Positions 11,976-23,653 of a stretch of DNA of 64,000 nucleotides are shown here, one piece after another (positions within the stretch are counted from its first letter, which is position 1; the number at the start of each line of letters is the position of its first letter). A program made the translations under genes and the position numbers. Below the pieces are notes generated by a model. It searched no databases. It was given only the letters and a program-made list of their open reading frames with translations, and was not told the origin of the DNA. The stretch covers positions 1 to 64,000 of the forward strand of contig AJWJ01000059.1 of the NCBI GenBank assembly GCA_000277445.1, read 5' to 3'. This stretch comes from Polysphondylium violaceum (taxonomy: Eukaryota; Evosea; Eumycetozoa; Dictyosteliales; Dictyosteliaceae).

Positions 11976-13093
11976 ATGTCAGAGAGACAATTACTTAGTT
12001 TAGAATCTAAATTCACAGAAGGAAACTTTTATGATCTTTTGCAATCATACAAAGCTTTGTATTTCAGATTCTCTTCACAAAAGAAATATAAAGAAACTGT
12101 TAATCTTTTGGTTTCGGGTACTTTAAACTTTCTCAAATATGAACAATATAGTTGTGCTGCTGAATTGGCAAAGAATCTTGTAGAGACTTATAAAAACTTT
12201 CAAACACCCTATTCAAATGAATCTAAAGGTATATAGCAGAGATGGATGCTTAGTTGAATATCAGCTTCAGCAACAGCGCAGCAGATAGATAGATATAATA
12301 GATATTCGATATTAATATAGTATTTCTCATATACCATTTTAGTCAATATTGTAAAGATTTTCAAAGAATTTAAAGGTGAGGATTCGAGAGGAAAGGTTGC
12401 CTTTATGAGAGATGCTATAGAGTATGTATTGTTGTTGTAAGAGATATTCATGAATGTATTTATTGACACTATAATCTGATTTGCAGTTGGAGTGCCAAAT
12501 TTGGATCAGATTCAAAGGGATCACCAGAATTTCATACATTACTTGCCAATTCATTGAGCAAGGAACACGATTTTATCGATGCACAAAAACATTTTATTTT
12601 CAGTGACAGTCCTCAAGATTTTAGTTTGATGTTAAAGTCGTGGTCAAGTGAAGCCGACGAAGACGAGAAGGATCTTTTTATCACCAGAGCTATATTCGGA
12701 TATCTTTGTGTCAAGAATCTCAAAGATGCCAACACACTCTACCAAGACTCGCTCACTTGGCTCAAGGAACCAAACACCCCTTTACTAAATTTTGATCGTT
12801 ATCTCTTGTTGACATTAGAGAGAGATGCCTTACCCCTATTCAATATCCTCAGACAAAAATATGCAATTGCCCTTAAAAGAGACCCTCAATTTTCAAAGTA
12901 TTTGGATCAAATTGCAAATGTATTTTATAAAGTACCCGTTCAAAATAGTTCTCCATTTTCTTTCTTGACCGATATTCTTGGAGGTTTAGTTGGTGGTGGT
13001 GGTAATAGTAATAGTAGTAACAACAATAACAATAGTAATAGTGATTCCATGGATACTGATGGTCCAACTATTGAGGAAGATATGTTGGATTAA
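11976..13093 (+). CDS. get4: Get4, tail-anchored protein targeting factor
   Basis: Subunit of the cytosolic Get4-Get5(-BAG6) complex that hands C-terminal tail-anchored membrane proteins to the Get3 ATPase for ER insertion. Exons 11976-12228, 12343-12421 and 12487-13093 join to 312 residues, close to the human length of 327. The helical-hairpin repeats show family blocks: YYKALYFRF-like repeat near 25-33, DAIDWSAKFGS across the exon 2/3 join, HTLLANSL, NFDRYLLLTLERDALPLFNIL, and the C-terminal YLDQIANVFYKVP. The acidic, Asn/Ser-rich end is low-complexity. The convergent neighbour encodes a protein that itself has a single C-terminal membrane segment, which may be chance. Confidence 0.9.
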
Positions 13094-13412
13094 AATGCAC
13101 ACCACACACAAATAAACAAACAATATAGGTTATAGATAAATGAACACTAGTGGTGTAGTTTTGTTTTGTTTTGCTTTGTTTAATCGATCATTCCTATTAC
13201 TCTGCTATATTATATATTTTATTGGGATATTGAAAAAAATATGATGATCATTACTAGTAATTACAGTGTTTGTTGTTATCATTACAATACCTAATTAATC
13301 TATTATTAATTAGATAAACTAATATGCTATATTCTATATTTATAATTTAATAAGTTTCTTTTTCATTACTATAGTGATAGTGGAATTCGTATTAGTATGA
13401 TTGTTATCATTA
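13094..13412. other. Convergent intergenic region
   Basis: 319 bp between two 3' ends. It includes a perfect 9-bp hairpin (13291-13299 with 13305-13313), which could sit in either 3' UTR. Nothing else is seen. Confidence 0.55.
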
Positions 13413-14056
13413 TCATTTGATCACTTCAGTTTCATAGGTATACATACAAACAAAACCAACAAAAGCTACACTGGTAACAAGGAATAAAGCTAAAGTACGA
13501 TAAGATTTGATTATTTTTCTAGATTTAATATCACCATTGGAGTCGATTACGATTCTATTGAATTTGACGGTATTGTTGGTATAGTCTTTGTTCCAGTATT
13601 CCATTGTCAAGTCACCTTTTGAATCGATGGTAATCTCTGGATAAGTAAAGGTTGGTTTGAAAATACTAAACATGCTTTTAGAAAATGGAGATGATTCACC
13701 TTCAAAACCACCTGGTGAAAAGAGAATGCCATTAGAGTGGAGACAATGATCGACAAAATAGGTGGCAATTCTTTTCTTGTCGTCGTTGGTGAATGTATCC
13801 CATCCCATCTCTTGCAACACCAATCCGCAATTACTGTCGGCGTTGTATTCTTTGCCATTGTACGAAAACATCAATGTCTCTAATTCCGAATTGATTTCAC
13901 TGGTTTGCTTTTTCTTCAACACTGTAAATTCATATGGAAATGCGATTGATCCATTTGGGCTTATGAAAAGTATGGCAGTCAGTATAAGTATATTGATATC
14001 GGATTAGTCTATACTATTATTCTAATACACTACTTTTTCTTTGGAGTTCCTGACAT
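13413..14056 (-). CDS. Unknown small protein with C-terminal membrane segment
   Basis: I do not recognise a family. Proposed exons 14056-14034 (23 nt) and 13959-13413 give 189 residues starting MSGTPKKNPNGSIAFPYEF. The second exon stays open upstream to the acceptor and phases agree, but the short first exon is a prediction. The body is polar with alternating beta-like segments (TYPEITIDSKGDLTMEYWNK) and Cys in NADSNCGLVL and VDHCLHSNG. Residues 165-182 (LALFLVTSVAFVGFVCMY) form one membrane span with only a few residues after it, so this is a likely tail-anchored protein facing the cytosol. It could be lineage-specific. Confidence 0.65.
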
Positions 14057-14551
14057 CTTGTATTGCTGTTGTGTGTGTTTGTGATTATTTGCGAATGAAT
14101 ATTTTGTTTAGTTTGCCATCAGAATCGCGTATTTTTTTACAGATTTTTTCTATTTTTTTTTTGTATTTTTTTTTTTTGCGAAATCTATCTAAGATTACAA
14201 TGATAGAAAAAAAAAAAAAAAAAAAAAGATCTTGATCAAGGAATTTGGATTTAAAGGAATATTAGTATTTTTACCAAACCTATTAATAATTATAACTTTT
14301 AGTATGTGTAATAATCAAAATATTACCCATTAGTCTTTACCAAAGTTTTTTCAATAAAAATCCATTTTTTTTTAAAAAAAATTTATCAAAGATTTTTAGT
14401 TTTTTACATTTATACAGCCCCCTAACATCAATCACTATCATCACTATCTATTATTATTATTATTACATTAGTATCGGCGGATTAATAATAAACATAGATA
14501 GATTACATATTATAGCAGGAAATATAGATTATATATATAAATACACATACA
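14057..14551. other. Divergent intergenic region upstream of TPLATE
   Basis: 495 bp with long T runs (14152-14176), a 22-base A run (14207-14227) and little else. Probably a shared upstream region for the membrane protein gene and TPLATE. Confidence 0.55.
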
Positions 14552-17294
14552 ATGAGTACTACTAGTGGCGACAATAACAATGGTGGTACATCTAGTGCTA
14601 ATAGTAGCGCAGCAGGTAGCATTAGTAGTAGTTCACTATTAAGTGTCACAGCAATGATGAATAATCAAGCACTTCAAGAACTATTAGAGACTAAATCACA
14701 CAGTCAATATTTGCAATCAAAAATCAATACCTCTTTTGAATCTGTTAAACTATCACTTAAAGAGGCAACAGATAAAAAGAATTCTTCAAAAATTTACACT
14801 CTTCTTCAAAATCTTACCTATTATAAAGTAGATAAAGATTTCTTGGATATCATGTTATCAATTATTTCAATATCAGACGATAAAAAGACACTTAGATTAG
14901 CTTATTACTTTTTAATTGAAATTTCTTTATTTAAACATTTAATTAATAGTTCAGCTGTATGTATTTTTGTTTATTTGTTTATTTGTATTATAGAATCGTA
15001 CTAATACGATACTATACCTTCTAATTAGGATATTAAAAATATAACCAATATTTTTAATAAAGAAATGAATCATAAAGATATTTCAAGAAAAGTAATCTCT
15101 TTAAAAACAACTGCTTTAGTAGCACCAAATGATGTTTTAGTTGATGGTAAATATAATAATAGTTAATGACTAACTAATAATGTGTCAGTAATATTAATAA
15201 TCAGGCATTTAATACTACATCATTATAGCAAATATATTGGAAGTTATTTCAGGTATTTTAAGAAAAGTAGGTGAGGATCCAGATAAAACACAAAAGAAAA
15301 AAGGATTCTTTTCAAGAGCAACATCTGATTTAGGTAGAGAAAGATCATTGCTTCAATATGCATGTTTTGTAGCTTGTAGAAATAGATTTAAAAACAATCC
15401 TTCCCTTTTTATGCCAATTGTAGAGGGTATTAAATGTTCTGATCCAGTTGGTGCAAGACATGCTGTTCAATTAACTTATGATTATGCTTTAGAGGTATAG
15501 TATCATTGTTATATATTTATTATTATATCTCTTTTATATTAATGATTATTACTATTAAAATAGAATCCATCAACAGTATCAGCCACTACAAAAAGATTTA
15601 TTCCATTATTAAAGGCAAATAAAGGTAAAGAGGCAGTTAATCTTGTTGATCCATTTGCAAGAAGAAACTTTATTAAATTGTGTGGTCTTCTTGGAACCAC
15701 ACCAGAGAATAAAGATTTCTTTCAAAGTATATGTCAAAGTGTAATGGATAACCATTTATCCGTTTCATTTTGGGCAATTAGCACCTTATGTAATTTTTCC
15801 TGGCCAACTTTGGAGTCTGCTGTCATTGAACAAATTATTTTAGATAATGATACTCCAAATCATTATGAAGTAAGTATTATTAGTTGTTATTGTTATTGTT
15901 GACATCAATTATGTACTAATAGATATCTACTTTTAAAAAGATATTACCTCATCCAACATCATTGGTTACAGGTATTTGTAACAAAATGAAAGCAGGTTTC
16001 TCAGTTCACACATCATCCACTGGAACTCAACAATCCAATCCATTCATTCATTTAGCTTGTAAATTAATATCATCACTTTCTCAATCATTTGTAAAATACA
16101 CCTATCCAAAGGATAAAAATCAAAATCCAGTTGTCGGTGATTGGACATTTGATATTGAAAAATCACTATCATTGTCATCTACTATTTATAGCGCACCCTC
16201 TCCATTACCAACACAACCACCCCCACCATCATTAGCAACAACAACAAATAATAGCAACCAACATCCATTTAGCAGTTTAACTCCATTGGTTATCAATCTA
16301 TTAAATATCTCTACTAGTATTTCAATTAGAATTCAATCACTAAAGGCTTTGGTTTGGTTGTGTCCATCCAATTTAGAATCTTGTAAAATATTCCAAGACA
16401 CTTTTAGAGCACAACTACGTGATCCCAATCATCCACCCCACTTGTTTAAAGAGTTGTTTTTGGAGCTCTACAAGAGAATCATAGCCACACCCATTCTCTC
16501 GCCCATGGTGTTGGCATTGATATTTGATTGGATTGATATTGTTCCATTCAAAGTCGACATCAATTTAATCTTAGAGACATGGAGGGTTGTCATTGGATTT
16601 GGTCGTGATGCTCGTGAAAGATTACTTCAATCCATTTTCAAGATTCTCGATCGTCCAGTTCATTCCGATTTCAGAGTGGTATCGTTGGAGATTCAAAAAG
16701 ATATTATTCACTTTTTGGGTGATTATTCAAATATTATCACCTATGAAAATTCACAACGTTATGAAAAGTTGTCTGATCACTCTGGTGCAAACAAGTCTCT
16801 TGATATTTCAAATCAAGCATTAAATTCAATCATTCTTAGATTGGAACAATATGCAATCTATAATCCATGGCAAATTAGAGTTGAATCAATAGAAGCATTG
16901 GCTAAAATTGCATTTTTATCTTGTACTTTAATTAGAATTCATATTTATAGTTTCTTGACATCTGTACCAAATGGTAATTATATAATTATATATGTTAATT
17001 TATTATTTGAATTTTAATACTAACAATATCAATAATTTAGAATCACATGGCTGGACATCAGTTAAAACTACAGCATCAATTATCATTAATATTTTAGATC
17101 AATTACTTAATCTTAGAGCTAAATGGTTACCAATATTAAAGAAAGGTAGTAGTTTACCAGTTAATCAAGTAAAAGATTTGAAAAATGATCATAATAGTCT
17201 TTGTCTCCAAATTGGTTTATTCTTTGAAAATCTTTCATCTGATTATCTTCCTTTGGGCATTGAAACTAAAAGTATTGTTTTAGTATCTGCTTAA
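14552..17294 (+). CDS. TPLATE: TPLATE-like large subunit of the TSET coat complex
   Basis: Adaptor-related (beta-type) subunit of TSET, the ancient complex of plants and amoebae that works at the plasma membrane in endocytosis. Exons 14552-14956, 15029-15146, 15229-15494, 15564-15869, 15923-16973 and 17041-17294 all join in phase to 799 residues. The N-terminus is Ser/Asn-rich. The rest is adaptin-like helical solenoid: KTLRLAYYFLIEISLFKHL, then NHKDISRKVISLKTTAL, matches the adaptin trunk pattern. The second half aligns, from memory, with plant TPLATE: LKALVWLCPS, DARERLLQSIFKIL, NPWQIRVESIEALAKIAF and the end SSDYLPLGIETK. Plant TPLATE continues past this point; this protein ends here, as expected if the plant-specific C-terminus is absent. 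Beta-adaptin or beta-COP are less likely because the TPLATE-specific blocks fit. Confidence 0.78.
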
Positions 17295-17404
17295 AAATAA
17301 TAGTAATAATAATATTTATATATAATAATAATAATAATAGTCGTAATAATAAATAAGAATTAAAAATTTAAAAAATAATAAACAACTGTATGAAATTAAA
17401 TTAT

Positions 17405-20400
17405 TTATTTTAAAAATTCATCTTCTTTTATATAACTGCCACTGAATTGTAATAGTTTTTGTTTCCAATGTGCTGGTAGATTTTCTTCTTCAAAGTCTGT
17501 GGCAGAACCTTTTCTTGCAGTGAGGAAATAGGTTTGCATGTCTCCTTTGCCTTTAACTTTAATGGTTCCTCTTTCTTCAACATAGAATCCTTTTCTTAGA
17601 ATTTTTGAAGCTTCTTTGGTGACTTGAATTTTTCCTGGAGGCGCAGAGGTTTGCATTCTCGAGGCAATGTTGGCAGTGTCTCCCCATACATCAAATTTGG
17701 CTCTTTTTATACCGATGCAACCGGCAACAATGGGACCTACGCTGATACCAATTTGAACGTTTAAGTGCTCTTTGCTGAAATGGTGAACTAAACTTTTGGC
17801 TGTCAAAGCCATCTCTGCCATATTGTATAAATAGTTTCTTGGTAAAGAGCCATTTAATCCACCTACAACCATATATGTTGTACCAATTGTTTTAATCTTT
17901 TCAATGTCAGATCTTGCCATGACCAACTCGTCAAATGTGGAGAAAATGGTGTTCATTTTACTAATCATGGCAGATGCTTCTAAGCTCTCGGGTAATTTTT
18001 CAAATCCAGCAATATTGATAAACATAATTGAAACTTGATTATAGTTTTGAGCAATCAACATTCCATTTGCCTTGCCTTCAGACATTAGTTTCTCAGAGAT
18101 TGATTGAGGCAAAATGTTTTCCAAAAGTTTTGCAGATTTTTCTCTTTCTTTGGCCAAGACCAAACTCTTAAATTTGACTTTGGATTTAATTACCCAAGCT
18201 TTTCTCATTGCCAATTTCATTCCAAAAGATGAACTTACTTGTATAAATAATACAATTGCAATTCCTAAATAATCGGTTGCATAAATATGATTTAGCAAGT
18301 TTGGTGATAAAGCTGTTGCACATGCAAAAAAGAATGCTGTAAATTTGATTTTTAGGTTAATAAATGTAAGTTGTTTTGATTATATAAACTCTTGTGTGTA
18401 CATACAAAAAATAAAAAGATTAATAAATAAAACAACAAGGAAATTTAAATTATGGAATACATTGACATAGAATAAAATTGCACAAACTCTGGTTAAAGAT
18501 GATCTTGCCAATGGATTATCATATCTCATTAATTCCAAAATGGTACAAATGCCAAAAGTTATCAATAATAAAAAGACCGTGATTTGATAAACTAGTGGTT
18601 TCTTTACAAATCTACTAAATGAGCCAAGTAGATAAAGACCAAACAAAGCACCCATACATGAATAGATTGCAGATGTGTTGTAAAGAGAGGATGATTTCAT
18701 TACCCAATCATCAATAAAGAAGACCATGTGTAAAACTGCACCCACAATTAAAAAGAATTTTGTTTCAATAATTGTGTTTCTTATGACATACTTGTGAAAT
18801 TCTCTTTCTACAAATAGGTTTTTGAATTGCACAATCAACTTTCTCAATTTAGTGTATTCATGGAAATCTTTATCCATCTCTGAGATTTCGTTGGCCACAT
18901 TTTCAGTTTCTTTTGGAATACCAAATAATAGTCTAAGGAATTTGTTTCTTTTCTTTCTTAATGGTTTCATATCAATTGAGATGTTGTTGGCGCCACTGAC
19001 GGTGGGACTTGAAAGTTGTTTTTTATCTCTTAATTTTGTTTTTTCTTTGGAGTTTACAGAGACATTCAAAGAAAGTGGACTATCGCTAGTGTTTAGTGTT
19101 GCACCTTCTTCAGTGATACAGCTGTCTGTAGATGGGGAGTGAGTTTCTTTGAGTGATTGAGGAGAGGACATTAGTGATGGACTCTTTGGGAATCTTGTAA
19201 TATTTCCATCAATACTTTGATTCAATGGGATGCTGTCCTCTTTGAGTGATGCCAATGACTTGTCAATCAGTGCAGTTTTGGGGTTATTAATATCAATGTC
19301 ATTTTCGTCGACACCCTTATCTTCATCGGGTTTCTTGTAGGTGATAAAGTAGGTTGGGAAAGGGAAATGACCATGGGAGTCGACGTTTTCTTCGAGCGAG
19401 TATTTGGAAGTAGACAATTTTTCAATGCCAGCCTCTACGATATGAATTCTTCCTGGGGAGCCTGTTTGTTCAAGAGTGTGAGCCATGGCAATGGCTTCAC
19501 CCCAAACATCAAATTGAAACTTTTGTACACCAATAACACCGCCAATGACAGATCCCTGAGCCACACCAAATCTAAGTTTAATTTCTTTTTGTAAATAATT
19601 TGATTTTAATACTGGTAAAGCAATGATATCAATGGCAGTGTCTATTACAGCACTGTAATGACTATTGTTTTTAATGGTCAATCCACCGGCACAAACATAT
19701 GCATCACCGTCGGTTTTAATTTTCTCGCAACCATTTTTCTCTACAACTTTATCAAATTCAGTGAAAACTTCATTCAATAATTTAACCAATGATTCTGGAT
19801 CCAATCCAGATGCCAGACTAGTAAATTCTACAATATCACAATAAAGTATAGTACATTCAGGGAAATCTTTTGAGATTGGTTGTGATGAACGATGCATAAT
19901 CCATTCCTTATTCATCATGCCAATAACAAAATCTGGTAAAATATTTGATAACAATTGTTCTGATTTTTCTTTTTCTTCTTTTAAACAACCAGCTTTCTTT
20001 TGTAATCTTTTTTCATCTACAAAACTCTATTAAATTTATTTATTATTAGTATATGAATAATATTTTTAATATCAAACAATTTACCTCTTTTCTAGATTTT
20101 TCTAATACATATAAATGACTTGAACCAAGTACAAACATCGTTAAAATATACAAAACATAGGATATTAAATTCATTGAATCTAACTTTGATTCCAGGAAAA
20201 TAAAAATAATAAAACAAATGGCCGTCATTAGATTGAAAATCACCATCCATACAAATAGAAGGCAACCCAATGCATAAATACAAGAAAATATTACTACATA
20301 TAAAAATAAAATAAAAGTAGTTGTCGTTGTTTTATACTCTAACAGTATAGTAATAAAATAGGTGGTAAATGAAAATAAAAAAAGTGGATGAAAGGCTCTT

Positions 20401-21055
20401 TTGTACAAATTTTTCTTTCGGAGAAAACTAAGAAATATGGAAAATGCAAATAAATTAAAACACAATATTCTAATAGCAATTAATAAAAATATAGCCTTCT
20501 TTGTAAACCCATACGATACTGATAATAATCCTAATAAATTGGCTGCCTATAATATTTTATTTTATTAGTATTGTCGTCCGTCCGATTAGTATCTACTATG
20601 CTAAATCTTACTCTTAGTAACATGATTTGTGAGTTAAAATGATGATCTAAATATTCATTCTCCAGTTTGTTTGGTAGTTTTAGTGTGTATTTTTGAAAGA
20701 GGTTTTTGTTTTTCTTTGAATAGGTGTCATCTTTGTTCACCAATATCATTGGATTATCATTCCATACTTGTGGATTTTCTATATCTATATGGGTATTTAA
20801 TGTGTTGGCAACCGATTCCGATCTATTCCTACAATCCATGTGCATATCTGAGAAATCAATTGTATTTGATTTTGACAGTGTTGAGGAAACTTGACTGGAA
20901 TTAAAGGTTGCCGCTGCAGATGTGTTTGTGTTGTTTGTAGCATGGAGTGGTGAATTGTGACTATAGGACGTGCCATAACAAGAGTTTGTCAATGTCAATG
21001 CTGATACTTTATTTGGTGATCCACAACCTTTTAAATAACTATGTTTGTTTGACAT
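17405..21055 (-). CDS. acaA: Adenylyl cyclase, 12-span ACA type
   Basis: Makes cAMP from ATP at the plasma membrane. Exons 21055-20612, 20546-20085, 20026-18406 and 18336-17405 join in phase to 1152 residues. Order: polar N-terminus (1-148), six membrane spans (about 149-295), a helix leading to C1 (about 327-515) with metal ligands D366 (LYCDIVEF) and D410 (KTDGDAY), a Ser/Thr linker, six more spans, and C2 (about 945-1110). C2 has the adenine-selecting K991 and D1058 (EKIKTIGT, KFDVWGD) and the transition-state N1065 and R1069 (NIASRM); its first metal position is Asn. This C1-C2 order and residue set match ACA and mammalian cyclases and not guanylyl cyclase GCA, whose domains are swapped. 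It is shorter than D. discoideum ACA (about 1400). Some dictyostelids have several ACA paralogues, so orthology is not certain. Confidence 0.9.
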
Positions 21056-22795
21056 GATTACTAAATGGTCGTTTTTCGTCTACTACTACTAATATGGTGT
21101 TGGTGTTGAATTCAAGCTAATACTAATTCTATTGTTACACTATTAATGGTTATTCTAGATTATTGCGCATTCCCGAACCTGTTTTTATTTTACTCCTATT
21201 ACTATATAAAACTATTTTTTTTGTGTTTTTCTTTTTCTTTCTTTTGTTGTTGTTGATGTTGTTGATAATCAACAACACACTCTTTCCAAAATAAAAACTA
21301 TACTATTCCTAAATGAACTTGTGTGTGTTTTATTCTAGTATAATTTTTTATATAATAGATATATAAATATTTTGTAATAGGATATTATTATTATAAAAAA
21401 TTAAATTGATTGATTGATTATTTTGAGTACAGAAGAAAAAAAAAAACCAAACACACGCTCACACTTCTCAATAACACAACAATTTAATTTAATTTTAATT
21501 TTATTTGGGTGTTTTTTGTGTATGTGTGTGGGTGTTGTTATACTTTACTGTTTTGTTAAAAAATTATATATATAAACAACACACTCATGATATTGATGTT
21601 TGGCAGCGTACTACAACTTTTGGACAATTATATTCTATTTTTATCTCTCACTTTCAGCCAACAACCCCCTCACCCCCAACATTTTTTTTTTTTTTTGTAT
21701 CTAAAAAAAGGTTTTGGTGTGGTGTTGTTGGCTAATTTACATGATAGAATGTGTGTTTAGTGGGTGTGTGGTGTTGGATTTGATATCATGATTCATCTAT
21801 TATTTCTCTTTTGTGTGCAAAGGGGTGAAAAAGTGAGTGGAGAAGGAATTGAGAAGCAAAGATAGAGAAACAGAGTCTGCTGACAGAGGATAAGGATAAC
21901 AAGTTTCTTTATAGTAGAGAGATATATATCTACTATAAATTTTCCCTCCTTACCTTTCAAAGTACTGAATTTAATATTTGTGTGTGTCTAACTAGTTGGT
22001 TGATTTATAAAACCATATTCATGTTTTGTGTGCTCCACACCCTTTATCAAATGTTTGTTTTTAAAACAAAGTAGTGGGGTCGTTATTCTTTGACCTTTTA
22101 TATACAATTTATAGTTTTATCTAAATCAATCAATAATTTGATGATCTAAGAGCTAAATGTGGTAAATTGAGTGTGGTTGTTGATTAAAATATTGTGTGTG
22201 TGTGTGTTTGATTAAGAAATATTGGGTGCATGTATATAGTGTGTTAGACAACAAAACATGGGGTAGTGGTGTGGGTGATGTCAAGTCTTAACATACACTA
22301 GACCATCAACAAAATTTTAATGTGTGTAATTAATTTTAAGTAATTAAATTTACACAACATTTATTATTCTCTTTATTTGTATAAAAGAGTAAGAGATATT
22401 GTTTGACACGAGAATGTTTTGATTTTGATTATGATTATGATATTGTTATATTATTAAAACAACAATAGATATACTCCATACTAAAAGTATCGGTTTATCT
22501 TGATCTTTTTATCTATCAATCTATCTATCTTGTTTCCGCAACATTAAATAAAAAAAGTATTGACATAAAGTATCTTTTATTTTAATTTATACATCATGGG
22601 GAAAGAAATGAGAGGTCGATTTGGTGTGTGCGATGTGGTGTGATTATAATATGAATCGTCTTATGAAGTCATCCCCATATACTTCATAAGGTAAGTTATA
22701 TTATATATTGAGTGTTGTGCAGAATCTATATAGATATAATCCATATAGAATGTTGGTGATTGTGATTGGCTGTGAGTAATGAATGTGACTATAAT
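21056..22795 (-). promoter_or_regulatory. Long upstream region of the adenylyl cyclase gene
   Basis: 1.74 kb lacking any supportable ORF, between the cyclase start and the Lsm2 stop. It is rich in TG on the plus strand (CA on the gene's strand). TGGGTGT occurs at 21506-21512, 21529-21535 and 21761-21767, resembling the G-box/CA-rich elements bound by GBF in Dictyostelium developmental promoters. Two perfect inverted repeats are present: 21908-21918 with 21929-21939 (11 bp) and 22660-22669 with 22681-22690 (10 bp). The second lies about 105 bp past the Lsm2 stop and may belong to that transcript's 3' end. Regulation is inferred from sequence only. Confidence 0.5.
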
Positions 22796-23193
22796 TTACT
22801 TTTGTTGTGCTTGTTGTGCTTGTTGTTGAGCTTGTTGTTGTACTTTTTTTTGTTCTCTAGCTTCGAGTCTAGAGTGATCTTGAAGGGTTTCAACATCTAC
22901 ATCACCAGCTGGTAAATGTACATATCTAACGACTGAACCTCTAATAAAACAATTTTGTACAGAGATCATATATGGATACTTTTCCTCTTCGTTTACTTTG
23001 ATATCCTTTAACTTTATATTTAAAAACTGATCGACAGATTGCAATAGTCCTGTAATTGAAAGATCATTCTTTAATTCAACGGTGATTTCTTTACCAACCA
23101 ATGTTTTATAAAATGAAAAAAATAACTATATATTATTGTTGTATATTAATAACATAATCCACACATTGAATCTCATTTGTAAATCGTTACCAT
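22796..23193 (-). CDS. lsm2: Lsm2, U6 snRNA-associated Sm-like protein
   Basis: Subunit of the Lsm2-8 ring on the U6 snRNA 3' end and of the cytosolic Lsm1-7 ring used in mRNA decay. The first coding exon is just the ATG (23193-23191), followed by a GTAACG donor; exon 2 (23125-22796) gives LFFSFYKTLVGKEITVELK, which matches the family N-terminus exactly in phase. Total 110 residues. Sm1 is ELKNDLSITGLLQSVDQFLN and Sm2 is the ISVQNCFIRGSVVRYV block. The C-terminal Gln/Ala tail (QQQAQQQAQQAQQ) is longer than usual. The assignment is firm. The alternative, a non-ATG start inside exon 2, would lose the conserved first helix. Confidence 0.93.
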
Positions 23194-23653
23194 TGTTAGA
23201 TTTGTTGTTGGATAAGGTGATGATATATGAAGAAAAATATGATCATCAAAATAAATGAAAAAAAAAAAAAAAATTCAAAAAAAAAATTTATTAATTATTT
23301 TTTTTTTGTTCTTTCTGAATTGAACAAGATCCTAAAGAGGATTGTAAATCATCCAAAAATAAACAGTTTTGAATAATAATGTTTTAAAAGATTAATTGTT
23401 TATTGTAAACTAGGCTTCAAAATTATGATTTTTTTGGCATTCCCAATTCAATGATCAAAACCCTCACCCCCTAAATTTCATTCCAAAAAATCTGTTTTGA
23501 TCAACATACCAACCTCCCCCCCATTATCAAAAATTATTTATATTTTTTTTTTATTTTACCCAAGTGGGAACTATGTATAAATCTAATTTCAGGTCAGTTG
23601 GTGTTGCTCTCATTGATTCATTAAATTTCATTTTCACTTTGACTCAAATAAAA
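23194..23653. other. Divergent intergenic region, Lsm2 to Cys-rich protein
   Basis: 460 bp with A runs (23259-23272), T runs (23300-23308, 23542-23551) and C-rich patches at 23460-23475 and 23510-23522. An in-frame upstream ATG lies at 23570 but the signal peptide starts cleanly at 23654, so I start the gene there. Confidence 0.55.

Noticed and set aside
11741-12016. Minus-strand open frame across the get4 start
   Set aside because: It overlaps the conserved Get4 N-terminus, has no family match and lacks independent support.
17405-21055. Guanylyl cyclase GCA
   Set aside because: GCA has swapped domain order and guanine-type residues; here C1 precedes C2 and the adenine-type Lys and Asp are present.
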